Source of the DNA: Ipomoea triloba
Lineage: Eukaryota > Streptophyta > Magnoliopsida > Solanales > Convolvulaceae
Direction: 5' to 3'
NCBI RefSeq assembly: GCF_003576645.1
Contig: NC_044916.1
Location: forward strand, 4,356,145-4,420,144
Length of the DNA stretch: 64,000 nt
The notes beneath the pieces are model-generated. The model worked only from the letters and a program-made list of their open reading frames with translations. It searched no databases and was not told the DNA's origin. A program made the position numbers and the translations under genes. This document shows, piece by piece, positions 23,964-36,530 of this stretch (position 1 is its first letter; the number at the start of each line of letters is the position of its first letter).

Positions 23964-24499
23964 TTAATTTTTTTAATGATACTTGGTATCTACATTACTA
24001 TGAGACTAATTTAGATTTAATTTAGAACTTTCATATCACACCTATATATAAAGTTTACTTAGGCCTTGTAATTATATTACTAATCTACTTACCAATTGTA
24101 TGATTATGTTAATAATATTTCGATCTTTATAAATAACTTAAATTCATAATACTTAAAAAAAAAAATTCTACAATGTTTAAAATAATATCATTGAAAAGTA
24201 AAGTTACCTACTTGCCTTGGTTCCATTGGATTGAAAAGTCTAGAAAGCCATGCAGGACCTCTAATCCTCTATGATCAGTCAAATAATTACCTTCCGCAGA
24301 CAATTACTCACTAATTACCTTTCATTTAAGGAAAGGAACAGGTGTAAAAAAATAATAATAAAATCCTTTGATGTGTCCAATAAGTAGGAATTGAAGGATC
24401 CATCATCTCAAAGAATTCAATCTAGGATGACTAATATTATAAGTGTTCATAATGTTTTTTTTTTTATTATTATTCTTTATTCCATGCTACTATTGATTC

Positions 24500-24668
24500 A
24501 AGTTGGTTAAGTTGTTAACCTTCTTAATTTGAGACGGTCAACTATGCGCAATGTAGGTTGATTTATCTCCTTGTGGTATTTTACCACTAGGGTCACAATA
24601 CGCAGTTTACCCCCTATTTACCCGTGCACACCCTCAAGTAATAATTACAGATTTCCCTCATCATAAAA
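24500..24668 (+). mobile_element. Au-type SINE, 5'-degraded
   Basis: Retains gagacggtcaactatgcgca, a middle part with tccttgtggtattttaccac, and the end gtgcacaccctcaagtaat followed by gatttccctcatcat. The box A region is poorly preserved. Confidence 0.6.
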
Positions 24669-24669
24669 A

Positions 24670-25773
24670 ATCACATAATTTTTAATCTTTCAACTGTAAC
24701 TGAAGTGTAGATTGAGTCCTTTAGTTATTTGAAGTGTGGATAATTTAGTCACTGATATGTTTTTCTATTCGACACTCGTATATTGTGATTGATTATTGTG
24801 ATCAATCTCACACCTCTTAAATCTTAATATTGTTCCACAACTTTGTTGCTATACCATAGAAGAAAGAAGACGCATTTCAACTGGGTAACTCAGCTGAATT
24901 GATCGGACAATTAGCTTAATAATTACAAAGTTTCAAATCTGACTCCTTGTAGAATTATATATTTTGACATTTTCGGTTTGAGCTATACTAGTCAACTATT
25001 TCATCCCCTTCTCCAATCTATTGAAGAAAAAAAAAAATTAGAAAGCAAAGAAATGTAATGAGAAAATAGAATTGAAGAGAAGTCAAATATGAAAGCAATG
25101 GTCTTTGTTCATTCCAGCTAGTGACAATAGCAGCATCGGCTATTCCATGTAGTAGGTCGGTTAGTATTGACTCCCACAGTGTTCTTCCAACTAATGGGAA
25201 AAAAGGAGAGAGGTGATGAGGCCCCACCATGACATTGCCTGGATAGTCATGCCTATGCTTTTCTATTATTCAATAGCCTCTATATTAGATCATTAATTTG
25301 ATGATCTATTATGTTGATTGTTAGCTAGGGCACCCTAATGAAAAATTTTCCTCAACCCATAAAAGCTAACTCAACCCTCTACAAATATGCAGATACACTT
25401 TTGTATTCACATATTTACGGAGTTTAAAACTTTAAAAGGATTAGAGTGAACAGTATATGCATGTGTGTCCAGCGAAACACTCATTAGGTGCGTCATAAGT
25501 GGCAAACAGTTATCTACAACTTTAATTTCTTTCTCTTATTTATATACTCCCTATAATAAGATAAATAATATTGAAGGATGGGATGTAGAGATGGATGAAT
25601 ATTGGTTGATGTAAAGGACCGAAGGGAAAATTTCCCACCACAATGTTGATACCTTTATAAATGGATTTAATATAAAGTAATGATGTTCGTTTGCGAGGGT
25701 TTGAAGGGTTGAATCTGTAAAATTTTACTACAAGTGTTGTTTGAGTCAAATCTATGACATTTTGGTTTGTTGT

Positions 25774-25775
<2 letters not shown>
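24670..25775. other. Intergenic DNA without visible gene
   Basis: Open frames here (for example 25018-25230 on the minus strand) lack family features or flanking splice support. No repeat of known class was recognised. Confidence 0.4.
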
Positions 25776-25827
<52 letters not shown>

Positions 25828-25910
25828 NNNNNNNNNNNNNNNNNNNNNNNNNNNNNNNNNNNNNNNNNNNNNNNNNNNNNNNNNNNNNNNNNNNNNNNNN
25901 NNNNNNNNNN

Positions 25911-25985
<75 letters not shown>
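25776..25985. other. Assembly gap (83 N) inside a poly-T run
   Basis: 52 T, then N at 25828-25910, then 75 T. A genuine 200-base T run is unlikely; this looks like low-quality contig ends bridged by a gap. Confidence 0.9.
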
Positions 25986-25988
<3 letters not shown>

Positions 25989-26546
25989 TTGGTATGGTCA
26001 TTATTGTTTTAGGTGTTTGTGGTTTAGCCCCCAAATTTTGAAAAATGGAGAAAGTATTAATATGCATGGTGCCTAGCTGGAGGCAGTTTAGTCCATAATT
26101 AACACCTAGGTAGCTAGCTTCATTTCAAGAATCCTTTGAAAAGTAGGAAACATATAGTCAAACATGTGAAAACAAGTGCAAGAAATTAAAAGAAGAGGTA
26201 CCATGTTTGTTTGAATAATATGATGTGGTCGATTGAGCCCCTAGCTCGGTTCCTAGCTAGTTCAAAGGTTCAATTATAATTGTTTGAGAATTATATTTTT
26301 GTTTATTATCAATGACCATGGACTCAAGTTGTAGAAATAATGAGACAAGTAAGGGATTATATTTCTTTTGAAATTAATTTGGTATGTGATTTTTTTTATA
26401 TAATCCATCGATGTAAAAGATATCTATGAAGTGTGGATGAGATTCAACGGGTGTCTTCTAACTTAAAAACTTATGAAAGAGCACTGTGTCAACATCATAA
26501 TTAGTCTATGTGTCTACTTTGGGTTTTTAAGTTATTCATAAAGTGA

Positions 26547-27911
26547 TTTTTTGCATTTTTAGTCCCACGACTGTAGTGGCACTATTAGAATTGATCCACG
26601 ACTTTCAAACTTTGCAATTTCGGTCAACAACTATTGTTTTTTTTTTGCATAAATGGTCCTTTCGGCAAATTTTCTGTCAAAACTTTGCCGGAAAAAAAAT
26701 TGGGCAGATATTTTGTCATTTTTTCGCCAATTTTTTTTTCTCTTTCAAGTTAAAATGGACATTTACATTGTTGAAAAAAAATCTCCTTTCAAGCAAGAAA
26801 ACATCGATTGTCAACTTCAACACGCCATCTATTGCCAAAAAAAATAATTCATTTTTAAAAAGCATGCGATCGCATCGGCCTGAACTCTAAAATTATTTTG
26901 ATTTTGGTAAACTAATTAAAGTTAAAACAATTAATTTCTAAATGATTAAATTTGCTACATATCTTTTTAGAAATTAATTAGTTTTAACTTTAATTAGTTT
27001 ACCAAAAGCAAAATAATTTTGGAGACTAGTCTGACATGATCGCATACTTTTTAGAAATGAATTAGTTTTTTTTCGGCAATAGATGGCGTGTTGAAGATGA
27101 CAATCGATGTTTTCTTGCTTGAAAGGGAAATTCTTTTAACCATGTAAGGGTGTGTTTGGTAACCCGTAAAATGGCTTCCGGAAAATGTTTTCCGAGTTTT
27201 CGGTGTTTGGCAGCTTCTGAAAAATGTGGTCAACGGAAAATGTGTTTTCCGTTGACCAAGGAAAATCAGTTCATTTTTCTGCCGGAATTGCCAAAATGGT
27301 CGTTTCGCATGTTCTCGACCAAAACCAAGCTATATCACCCATGACCATGGACCAATGAGGTGGGGAAACCGCCGGAAACCTTTGCTACGTTTTTTTTTTT
27401 AAAATTTTATAAATTCTATTTTTTAATAAATAATATTATTTTAATATTATTATAATTTTTTATATTTTAAATAAAATAATTAGAATGTTTAATTATACAA
27501 TTCTATCCATTTTCCAGAAAATGAACCAAACACACAAAGACAGTTTTCCATAATACATCCAAACACTGGAAATGAAACAGTTTTCCGAAAAATGACTCAT
27601 TTTCTAGAAAACATTTTCCAGAAGTCATTTTCCTGCTTTCCAAACGGACCCTAAATGTCAATTTTAACCATGTTTGAAAGGAAAAAAAAAAAACAATTCG
27701 GCGAAAAAATGACAAAAAATATGCACAATTTTTTTCTGGCGAAATATTGACCGGAAAATTCGGCGGAATTTTTTTTCCGGCGAAAAAAAGCTGCCAAAAG
27801 GACCATTTTTGCAAAAAAAAACAATAGTCGTGGACCAAAATTGCAAAGTTTGAAAGTCGTGGATCAATTCTAATAGTGCCACTATAGTCGTGTGACTAAA
27901 AATGCAAAAAA
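26547..27911. mobile_element. Foldback element interrupted by a Harbinger MITE
   Basis: Both ends read ttttttgcatttttagtc into the element, followed by gtggcactattagaattgat on each side. The arms meet near 26945 around gaaattaattagttttaact. The right arm contains the insertion at 27148-27651. No clear target duplication was found outside. It has no coding capacity. Confidence 0.8.
27148..27651. mobile_element. Nested PIF/Harbinger-type MITE, TAA target duplication
   Basis: 504 bp. The left end is gggtgtgtttggtaacccgt; the right end, reverse-complemented, is gggtccgtttggaaagcagg. Both continue into aaaatg.cttc.ggaaaatg. TAA flanks it at 27145-27147 and 27652-27654. The uninterrupted target survives in the other arm of the host foldback as caatgtaaatgtcc, read on the minus strand near 26765. 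Confidence 0.8.
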
Positions 27912-27936
27912 CTCTTTTTATTAGATTTGGACTGGG

Positions 27937-28830
27937 GGGGGTGGGGGNNNNNNNNNNNNNNNNNNNNNNNNNNNNNNNNNNNNNNNNNNNNNNNNNNNNN
28001 NNNNNNNNNNNNNNNNNNNNNNNNNNNNNNNNNNNNNNNNNNNNNNNNNNNNNNNNNNNNNNNNNNNNNNNNNNNNNNNNNNNNNNNNNNNNNNNNNNNN
28101 NNNNNNNNNNNNNNNNNNNNNNNNNNNNNNNNNNNNNNNNNNNNNNNNNNNNNNNNNNNNNNNNNNNNNNNNNNNNNNNNNNNNNNNNNNNNNNNNNNNN
28201 NNNNNNNNNNNNNNNNNNNNNNNNNNNNNNNNNNNNNNNNNNNNNNNNNNNNNNNNNNNNNNNNNNNNNNNNNNNNNNNNNNNNNNNNNNNNNNNNNNNN
28301 NNNNNNNNNNNNNNNNNNNNNNNNNNNNNNNNNNNNNNNNNNNNNNNNNNNNNNNNNNNNNNNNNNNNNNNNNNNNNNNNNNNNNNNNNNNNNNNNNNNN
28401 NNNNNNNNNNNNNNNNNNNNNNNNNNNNNNNNNNNNNNNNNNNNNNNNNNNNNNNNNNNNNNNNNNNNNNNNNNNNNNNNNNNNNNNNNNNNNNNNNNNN
28501 NNNNNNNNNNNNNNNNNNNNNNNNNNNNNNNNNNNNNNNNNNNNNNNNNNNNNNNNNNNNNNNNNNNNNNNNNNNNNNNNNNNNNNNNNNNNNNNNNNNN
28601 NNNNNNNNNNNNNNNNNNNNNNNNNNNNNNNNNNNNNNNNNNNNNNNNNNNNNNNNNNNNNNNNNNNNNNNNNNNNNNNNNNNNNNNNNNNNNNNNNNNN
28701 NNNNNNNNNNNNNNNNNNNNNNNNNNNNNNNNNNNNNNNNNNNNNNNNNNNNNNNNNNNNNNNNNNNNNNNNNNNNNNNNNNNNNNNNNNNNNNNNNNNN
28801 NNNNNNNNNNNNNNNNNNNNNNNNNNNNNN

Positions 28831-28870
<40 letters not shown>
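27937..28870. other. Assembly gap (883 N) bordered by G runs
   Basis: GGGGGGGGTGGGGG precedes N at 27948-28830, and 40 G follow. Poly-G is rare in plant DNA and is a typical sequencing dropout signature, so these bases should not be trusted. Confidence 0.9.
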
Positions 28871-28871
<1 letters not shown>

Positions 28872-28879
28872 GAAGCTTA

Positions 28880-29435
28880 AAGGTAAATATAAACATTAAA
28901 ATTCAATTTCATCTTCTTTTACTTATATGAGACAAGCACTTTTAATGTTCAAATGAGTTTATTTGACAAATTTCAAGCACATATATGGTGGTAAACAAAG
29001 GTAAGTGTCTTATATTGAAACTCTAAATTTGTCAAATAAATATACTAAAACATCGAAAACATTTGGCTCATATATGGATTAGAAGATAGAAATCTAACCA
29101 CTTTCACATTCACCCTTGTTGTTTAATGTAACTTTTTTTTTAATTGATTTTTCGTCCAAATTTAATAGATCGAATATAATGTTAATCAAAATGACCACAC
29201 TAGCTCGCCATTCAATAATAACTAAACGACTAAAAGTAAACACAACAATAACTAAGGGAATGAATATTTAGGTTGAGTATAGTTCTAAAATCAAATATGT
29301 TATTTTTCCTAATATTTATTTTAAAAAAGAAGCTAGCTAATTATTAAGTATTTATTATCTTCGTATAATTATTCGTATACTTATAAAAAAGAAATTATTA
29401 TCTCTTCTCACAACTATGATGAATGGAGCATTAAT
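28880..29435. other. Intergenic DNA without visible gene
   Basis: AT-rich. 28930-29040 shows a weak inverted similarity around gtttatttgacaaattt and aaatttgtcaaataaa, likely the centre of an old foldback element. Confidence 0.35.
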
Positions 29436-29440
29436 ATATG

Positions 29441-29607
29441 TCCCGAAAAGAGTGGTCGAGTGGGTAGAGCATGATTTCGTAACAAAAGGTCATGACTTTG
29501 ATTATTGCCAGCACCCTCATGATCAAGCATGTCGTGTAAAGTCTTTTTAGTGCAGTTTGTGGGATTAAAACCCAAAAACATGAGGGAATTTTAATTTACG
29601 AAAAAAT
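29441..29607 (+). mobile_element. tRNA-related SINE
   Basis: Begins cccgaaaagagtggtcgagt with gggtagagcatga, a clear tRNA-like box A (TGGTCGAGTGGGTAGAGC). A degenerate box B (gtcatgactttgatt) and an A-rich end follow. A relative with the same head lies on the minus strand at 37411-37540. Confidence 0.6.
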
Positions 29608-29609
29608 AA

Positions 29610-31000
29610 TTTCCAAAAGTTTTAGTTAGCCACCAACAATATTATTCAAGCCATGTGACACTCGCACTTTCTCAGCGAGTATATTTGAGCAATCAAACAA
29701 AGAAACACTTCAAGATTAAAAATTGGAATCCACATGCAATTTAATGTCCCACACAAGCACATGTTTTTGCCTTTTTGGACTCATTTGGGAATTGATTTGC
29801 ACTCCACCTCCCCCTTACGTGAATGAGAACATCTATACTATTCAATTCAAACCCCTCAAAAAGTATAAAATTATATGTATAATAGTGCAAATTCATAGAT
29901 CAGACATTTTTCAATGTGGGACAAAGGCTATTTAAAGCCTCATTCCCAATTTATTTTTCTCCAACTCAAATGGGTACACTTTCAAAATCAATTTTTCATT
30001 CGCTCATTCCATTTTGAGTATATAATATATTAAATCCATCCTCTCACTTAGGATCCTATTAAAAATTATACCACAAAATGGTCACTTTGAATGTCATTTT
30101 AAGTCAGTTTTTAATGCGATTTACATCTTCTGTGTGATTTGTGAGATATTACATATGATCGAGATTTACTTAATACACACCTTCATGCAGTAATTGCGAG
30201 TTTTTTTCGTATAGAAAAAATTTAGCATCATATATATTATTTTGAAAAACATAGGTAAATAATTTTTCCAATTATAAAATCCCTAGTCGTGATTTGCACG
30301 TTCTGACTTTTATGCAAGAAGTTTTGAAATTAAAAAAAAATTATATTTTTATATGAAAGACTTCTATTCAATTGTTAGAGAACATTTTTCATTGCATGCC
30401 TAACTTTTTGTTTTCTAGTATAGGAGTATTAAAAGTCATATTTAACCCAATACTAATAAGGATAAGAATAATAGGTAAATTATTTTTTTAAAAAAAATTA
30501 AATATCAAGATTGGGACACCCAAAAAGGAAGATCGAGCATGATCACTTTTGTTGTCCACAAAAATAAAATTTCCTCGCCCTAGTGTTTCACACCCCAGCC
30601 TATCATACAAGCTTTGTTGTAAAAGTAGTTTTAATTTCTTGATCTCAAAGTGCCCTCCCAATCTCCACAAAGTAGTTTTCTTGATCTCAAAGTGCCCTCA
30701 CAATCTCCACACAATATCCGATTTACAAAGGAGTAACATCAAACTTAGATTATTTTATCCTTGCAATACCTTCTTCACTTTTAAAAGTGGATCATACTTC
30801 GCATCATCAAATTTGTAATTCCTTTACTATTTTCTATACATTCCTACAATACTCTTCACTTTCAAAAGATGTTTCATTTTCAGATCACATCAAAACAAAA
30901 ATAAATAAAGAATAAAAATTAAAATTAAAAAAGGTACAAATTAAAAGGCTGTCGAGGCGCAACCTTTCGCACCCTCCCTCACAAAGCAATAAAGATTAGA
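29610..31000. other. Intergenic DNA without visible gene
   Basis: Includes a short duplicated phrase, ttgatctcaaagtgccctc, near 30640 and 30680. An Au-SINE-like tail (tacttaatacacaccttcat) lies near 30170. No gene is supported. Confidence 0.4.
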
Positions 31001-31007
31001 TGTTATA

Positions 31008-31232
31008 ATTTTTTTTTTGAGTATTACTGACTTTGTTACAGTGTTGTATTTGTTCATAGCTACTTTTTCAACCTACAAAGAGTCAACAATTGCCTCCACC
31101 GAGAACACTTTGTTCATAGCTACTTTTTCAACCTACAAAGAGTCAACAATTGCCTCCACCGAGGCTCGAACCCACTCCTGTCATCCATGTGAGAGTGTAA
31201 ACCGGGACACCGGGTGCCACTAGACCACAAGG
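31008..31232 (-). mobile_element. tRNA-derived SINE with internal 60-bp duplication
   Basis: Same family as 20537-20670: poly-T at the left, then tattactgactttgttaca, and a minus-strand head with GTGGTCTAGTGGCAC and GGTTCGAGCC. The block 31051-31110, starting tgttcatagctactttttca, is repeated exactly at 31111-31163 and makes this copy longer than its relatives. Confidence 0.75.
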
Positions 31233-31234
31233 TA

Positions 31235-33120
31235 AATTAATAAAAAAAAAAAAAAAAACAAAAACCTTCCAAATTTGACTATTTATTAGTTAATCACGCC
31301 ATTAGACAATAAGTTTATCTCATAAATAACTGTATTATTTTCCAGTTGATGAATAGGGGTAGACTAGAGGCCTCCTCTTAGCTTGTTGTTGACTAAAACC
31401 ACTAGCTAGGGCCTAGGGGTAGGTTAGAGTGCATCATCTTCTTTACTAAACCATATATGTTTGATACTAATCTACATTATATGATAGCGATAGGTTGATG
31501 TGCTTGAATTTTAGAATTGCAATTTTTATTTTTAATTAGAAAAGTAGAGTTGGAGAGTTGTGATCATTGTAGTTAAAAGTGGCCGGGGTGGACAATAAAA
31601 TAGTATTATTCACCCATCATTTTTTTAATGCAAAATTGGAGTGACTCTTATAAGGGTGCGCGATATTAAAGAGTTTTGAAATCGAATATTCACGAAGAAA
31701 GTTTCAGAAAAGAGCTCTTGTAGGGGTGTCCCATGTTATGTGGCAATATTTAATTTTTGTTTTGTTTTTTTTTGTTTTTTTTTTAAATTGATTAATAAGT
31801 AGATTCTTTTTTAACTTTTTTTTTTTATATATTTGATTAATAAATAGAATTACTCCGTATTTTTAACATTGGGTAGGGTAAACCAATTCATGGTAATCAA
31901 GAAATAAAATAAATTTTTATGATCCTGCGGCCCACGGGGCACAACTCAACTAGTCAATCAACTTAAAATAAGTTTATATATAAGATTTGTTTGGCTAGTA
32001 GCCGCATGCATGGTGCAGTGTTTGAATCCTACCAATGATCAATAAAGGGATGTATTGATTTGATCTTACTATGGACACTAGTGTACAAACATTTGAGGGC
32101 CAAACAGCCAGTCGAAATATATTTCACGATTTACTTAGCTTCCTCCACCAGTCTTTCGGACAGGAGCCGTGAAGGATCTTTAAGTTTGAGTTTCAGACTT
32201 ATGTGTATGGGGTGCTGTATTAGTAGTCTTAGGTAATTTGTTCATAAGCTTAGGGACCAAATAGTAATTAAATTGCATTAATCCGACTCATAATGATAAT
32301 ATATTTAAATTTAATTTAATTTTTAAATATTTAACTCTTGACCTATAAAAATAGAAATTAAATAAAAACTTAATACAGTGTAGTTAGGGAATCAAATCAA
32401 GTAATAAATGTAATATTTTAATGACAATAATAATTAGTTAAATCTTCCCATGCAATTCTTGGGTTGGCCATGACGTAGCGTACGCTTAGGTTAGAAGTAT
32501 CTATCCACAACCATAATAGACTCTTCCATCAAAATAAAATCATTCTTTGACAGAATCTTACGACTTAAAAACAAGAGAATGTCAACTCTCCCATGCACAC
32601 GTAAAGACAATTTCTTCCCCCCCTTTTTTTTATTATTAAAAAAAATTATAATATTTTTGCAATTTTTTTAATGTTTATTTTTCTTGAAATAACCTTTTCC
32701 TATTCTTGTACCGTTTTCATGTCAATTCCAAATCAAACATCTGTTAGTATAATACTCCCTTGAATGTCTGTCTTTCTCTCACTATATAATACTTTTTTTT
32801 TTTTTATATATGTATATATACTGTGAGCCAATTCTGGTTGTCTCTATCTTAATCCCATTCCTTTTCTATTAAAAAAAAGGTTAATTTTTTTTTTATAAAA
32901 TAAGAAGACTAATTAATGTGGTTTGAGTTTGATTTAGAAGTTTGGGTTTGTGAATTATTGTTATCTTTTATCTTTTGTTGACTTAATTTGTAAAAAAAAA
33001 ATGAATGTACAATAAAGTAAGCATAATGTACAAGTTCTTACTACAACTAATTGCACCAAATATAATTTATATTCCTACTAGAATATTACCACAAAATTAA
33101 ATTTTCAATTGAAGTAAATT
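31235..33120. other. Intergenic DNA without visible gene
   Basis: AT-rich. 31990-32230 contains ggtgcagtgtttgaatcctacc and a structured GC-richer stretch that may be another old SINE, but boundaries could not be set. Long T runs occur near 31740-31840 and 32790-32810. Confidence 0.35.
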
Positions 33121-33131
33121 ATATCAATTAC

Positions 33132-33835
33132 TAGGGGTGTTAATAAACAGAGCTTCTGGTAAACTACTGATGTCTGTGTTTGGTAAGTATTCGTTTATGT
33201 TCATTTATTAAGGTAAACGAACATAAATGAACAAATTTTAAAGCTCGTTTAATAAACGAACATAGTGTGGACATTTGTATGCTCGTTTGCTAAGAGTTCG
33301 TGAATGCAATCATTAGTGTTCATTTAATAATATTCATGAACATGCTCGTTTGGAGGTGCCTACAATCTAGCGAGGGGTTAGCCACTGTGTCCGACGGTGG
33401 AGACCATGGGTTACATCTAAAAAAAATGAACATGCTCGTTTAGTGTTCATTTAAGATTGTTCACGAACAAGTTCATTTAAGTGCAATTTATTTTATTATA
33501 TATATTTTTTAATTTAAGATACTATTTTGGTGTAGCTAGCCTAATTTAATTTTTAATAGTCGTTATATTGTCTGTTTGGATATTATTCGTGAACATTGAC
33601 TATTTCTTGTTCACAAACAAATTATGATCATGAACATGTACATGTGTTTGTTTGTTTAGCATCCATGAACATGCTCGCTAACGTTAACGAACACGTATGT
33701 TCGCGAACATTAATGAAGACTTAACAAACATACATGAACAAAATTTTTAAAAACCTTAACAAATGAACACAAACACTCCAACAAACGAACATGAACAACC
33801 TCTATTCATTTGTGTTCGGTTTATTAACAACGCTA
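33132..33835. mobile_element. hAT-type MITE with nested SINE
   Basis: Terminal repeats TAGGGGTGTTAATAAAC (left) and, reverse-complemented, TAGCGTTGTTAATAAAC (right). The exact 8-bp duplication tcaattac lies at 33124-33131 and 33836-33843. The interior is full of gttcg/cgaac phrases such as catgctcgttt and aacgaacatg, which can fold back. A relative lies at 50215-50868. Confidence 0.8.
33352..33425 (+). mobile_element. 5'-truncated SINE, 16-bp target duplication
   Basis: 74 bp (ggaggtgcctacaatctagc ... gggttacatct plus an A tail), matching the 3' half of the SINE at 3218-3357. The exact duplication atgaacatgctcgttt lies at 33336-33351 and 33426-33441. It is nested inside the hAT MITE. Confidence 0.85.
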
Positions 33836-34139
33836 TCAATTACCAAGAAGTAAGTTATAGCAAAACAAGGTTTTTGTCTTCCTTGTTGGGATGTCCCTAG
33901 AACACGACTGTGGCTTGCATGTGGATGCTGAGAGAGTTTTATTTGATGACAAGTTGGGTTTTTCTCAGTCACAAATGGTAGCTAGTCTGGAATAGGCAAT
34001 TGTCAATTGTGTCATGTATATATTAAGTGGAAATATATATTATTCATCAAATGCAAGAGTAATGATATTTAAAAAGTATTTATTTTGGGAGCAACTACAA
34101 CAAATTAGCCAAACTGTCACTCAGCAAATTAAATTATTG

Positions 34140-34315
34140 CTTGAACCATGATCCATATAGTTGTGTGAACCATAAATATAAAATACATTATTTATTTATA
34201 CTTTAAATATTTAAATAATGTACTTTAAAAAAAATTAAATAATGTACTTTTAATATATTAAAAATGTACTTTTTAGTTATGGTCCAAACAGCTGTATGGA
34301 CCGTGGTCCATGTAA
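34140..34315. mobile_element. MITE-like element with 'GGTCCA' ends
   Basis: The left end gaaccatgatccatatagtt and the right end gctgtatggaccgtggtcca are inverted relatives around AT-rich sequence with repeated aataatgtactttt. 34320-35350 shows no gene. Confidence 0.45.
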
Positions 34316-35360
34316 TAATGATTGCTAGTCAAACTGTTAGTTATAAATTATTATTATTATTATTATTTGAGATGGCGATTTTAATGAGCTTAATTGAGTA
34401 TGACAACTATATCCCATATGATCCGTGTATATATTTAAATTATATTATATATACTTGTAATTGGCCTTTGGGTACCCTAGTTTGTTATATGATTTAAATT
34501 CCTGTGCTTTCAAGCATGCACATATTGCATTAAACAAATCACATGCAGATAACTGCATGACAAAGACTACTTAACCTTTCCTAGAAGATTGAAATCAAAA
34601 CCTTATTAATTAAATTAACATAATTAGGTTCCCTTTCAATGCCAACTATATTTTACTATAATTCTTCTAATTAAATTTAGAATAACTTTGAACCCCAAAC
34701 TTAAGAGTCTAGTTATCATCATAGGATATGTCTTTCAATTGTTCTACACACTCCCAAATATTTGTATATTAAATCTAGAACAAGTTAAGTCCCGTTTGAA
34801 GAAATCGTCGAACTACTTAAGAGACTTGATTCAAGTAGACACAGAAGTACTTTGACGCTTAAAATTTCTTAATGGGGCTCTCTGTCCCTCCATTGCAAAA
34901 AAAAAAAAAAAAAAAAGAAGAAGAGAGAATATAATAAATTTAATTTTCTTTTCATTTTAGTAAAGGTTAATTGTTGAATTGTATATACTTATTTGTTAAT
35001 TGGTTATTATTATTATTAAAGAATAAAGAAGGAGCTGGCCCCACTTATGCTTGTCGACATCAAATTTAGGAAATTCCACATTCTCAATTCATGTTTGACC
35101 TTGTACCCTAAATGTCAGAAACTAAAAATCATACCCATATATATTTTACCGTTTTGTTTATTATTCAAATTAATTTTTAAAAAGTTATTTCATTCAATAT
35201 TTTTTTATAATTGATTCTTTTTGGTATTTAATACTCTATTTTAAACATAAATTTTATATACTAATACTAAACTAAATATTATAAAAAGTGAGTTACAAAT
35301 AACTTAAATAAAAACTCTTTAATCGAACTACACACATAAAATGAGATAAAAGAGGTGTGT

Positions 35361-35367
35361 GTGTGTG

Positions 35368-35412
<45 letters not shown>
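35361..35412. repeat. (GT)n(TA)n microsatellite
   Basis: About 8 GT units followed by about 20 TA units. 35420-36530 is AT-rich without a visible gene. Confidence 0.9.
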
Positions 35413-35418
<6 letters not shown>

Positions 35419-36530
35419 GCATGTATATGTTGATGTTAAAGTCAAGGATAATTACTATCTAGGGGCCAACTTAAAGACTGTCTAAATATGAATGTGCATG
35501 ATGTATTTGAACACAAAAGTCCTACCAAATTTGACTAATTTGGTTTAGAGTTTAGATTTAATTTCAACCCCCCACCCCTACCCTAAGATGCAACAAACCA
35601 ATTGAAAATGGGATGATTTTTGTTATGCACTTAAAGAAATACTCAAAAGTTATATAACTATATTGTGAGCACAAAAGTGGGGGTGCAATATAAGACATGA
35701 GTATTTTAGTTTAGAGCTAGTGTTGATTAGGTTAATTTGGTTACTGGAAATTGAAGTAATCAAATTGAATTTTGATTGATTCAGTTAATTGATTGAATTC
35801 GTGTTAATTCATTTAACTAATTGAATTAATCAAAATTTTATTTTATATAATATATTTTCAATATTTATTACCAATTTGGTCAATTTTAATTCTTTTTTAA
35901 CCTAATTAAATGATAACTAAATTTTTTAAAACTTTTAATCGTTAATTGAGCCCATTTAATTTGATTATTGTGCATTCATGAAGAATTTACCGTGTACTGA
36001 AGAAGTCCGCATGCTATCACATTAATATAAATATAGAAAGATTTTACATCAAGTTAATTGATGATATAGAAAACATGCTAATAATAATATTATTATTTAT
36101 TTATTTATTGAAAACAATATCGAATCTGCAACATCATTAATACTGACCTGTAATAATGAAAATGTTTATTGCACATGAAGTAGCATTTCTTTGCGGATAA
36201 TTTAATTTCATAATTTTATATATCTACTGACAGCTCGTGAATTAATGGATTTCATGTTGTACAAAAATTCTTAAAAGAGTATTTTTCATATTTTGAACAC
36301 ATTTTTTCAACAAACTTATAGAAATTCTCATGAAATATTTTGACCTCATCATTTCTATAATAAAAAGAAATGGAATCACATCTCTTAAAACTGAATGGTA
36401 GACATTTAAATATATTTAAGAAAAAAATTACAAATCCGTTGGATGGTGAGAGGGTTGGAGTACCAAATTTAGTGATCCTAAATTCTTAAATAGTTTGAGA
36501 TTGTATGATTTTCTTAATCATTCATTGACA

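Noticed and set aside
27664..28930. Long frames of 317-410 aa across the gap
   Set aside because: They are made almost entirely of N and homopolymer sequence.
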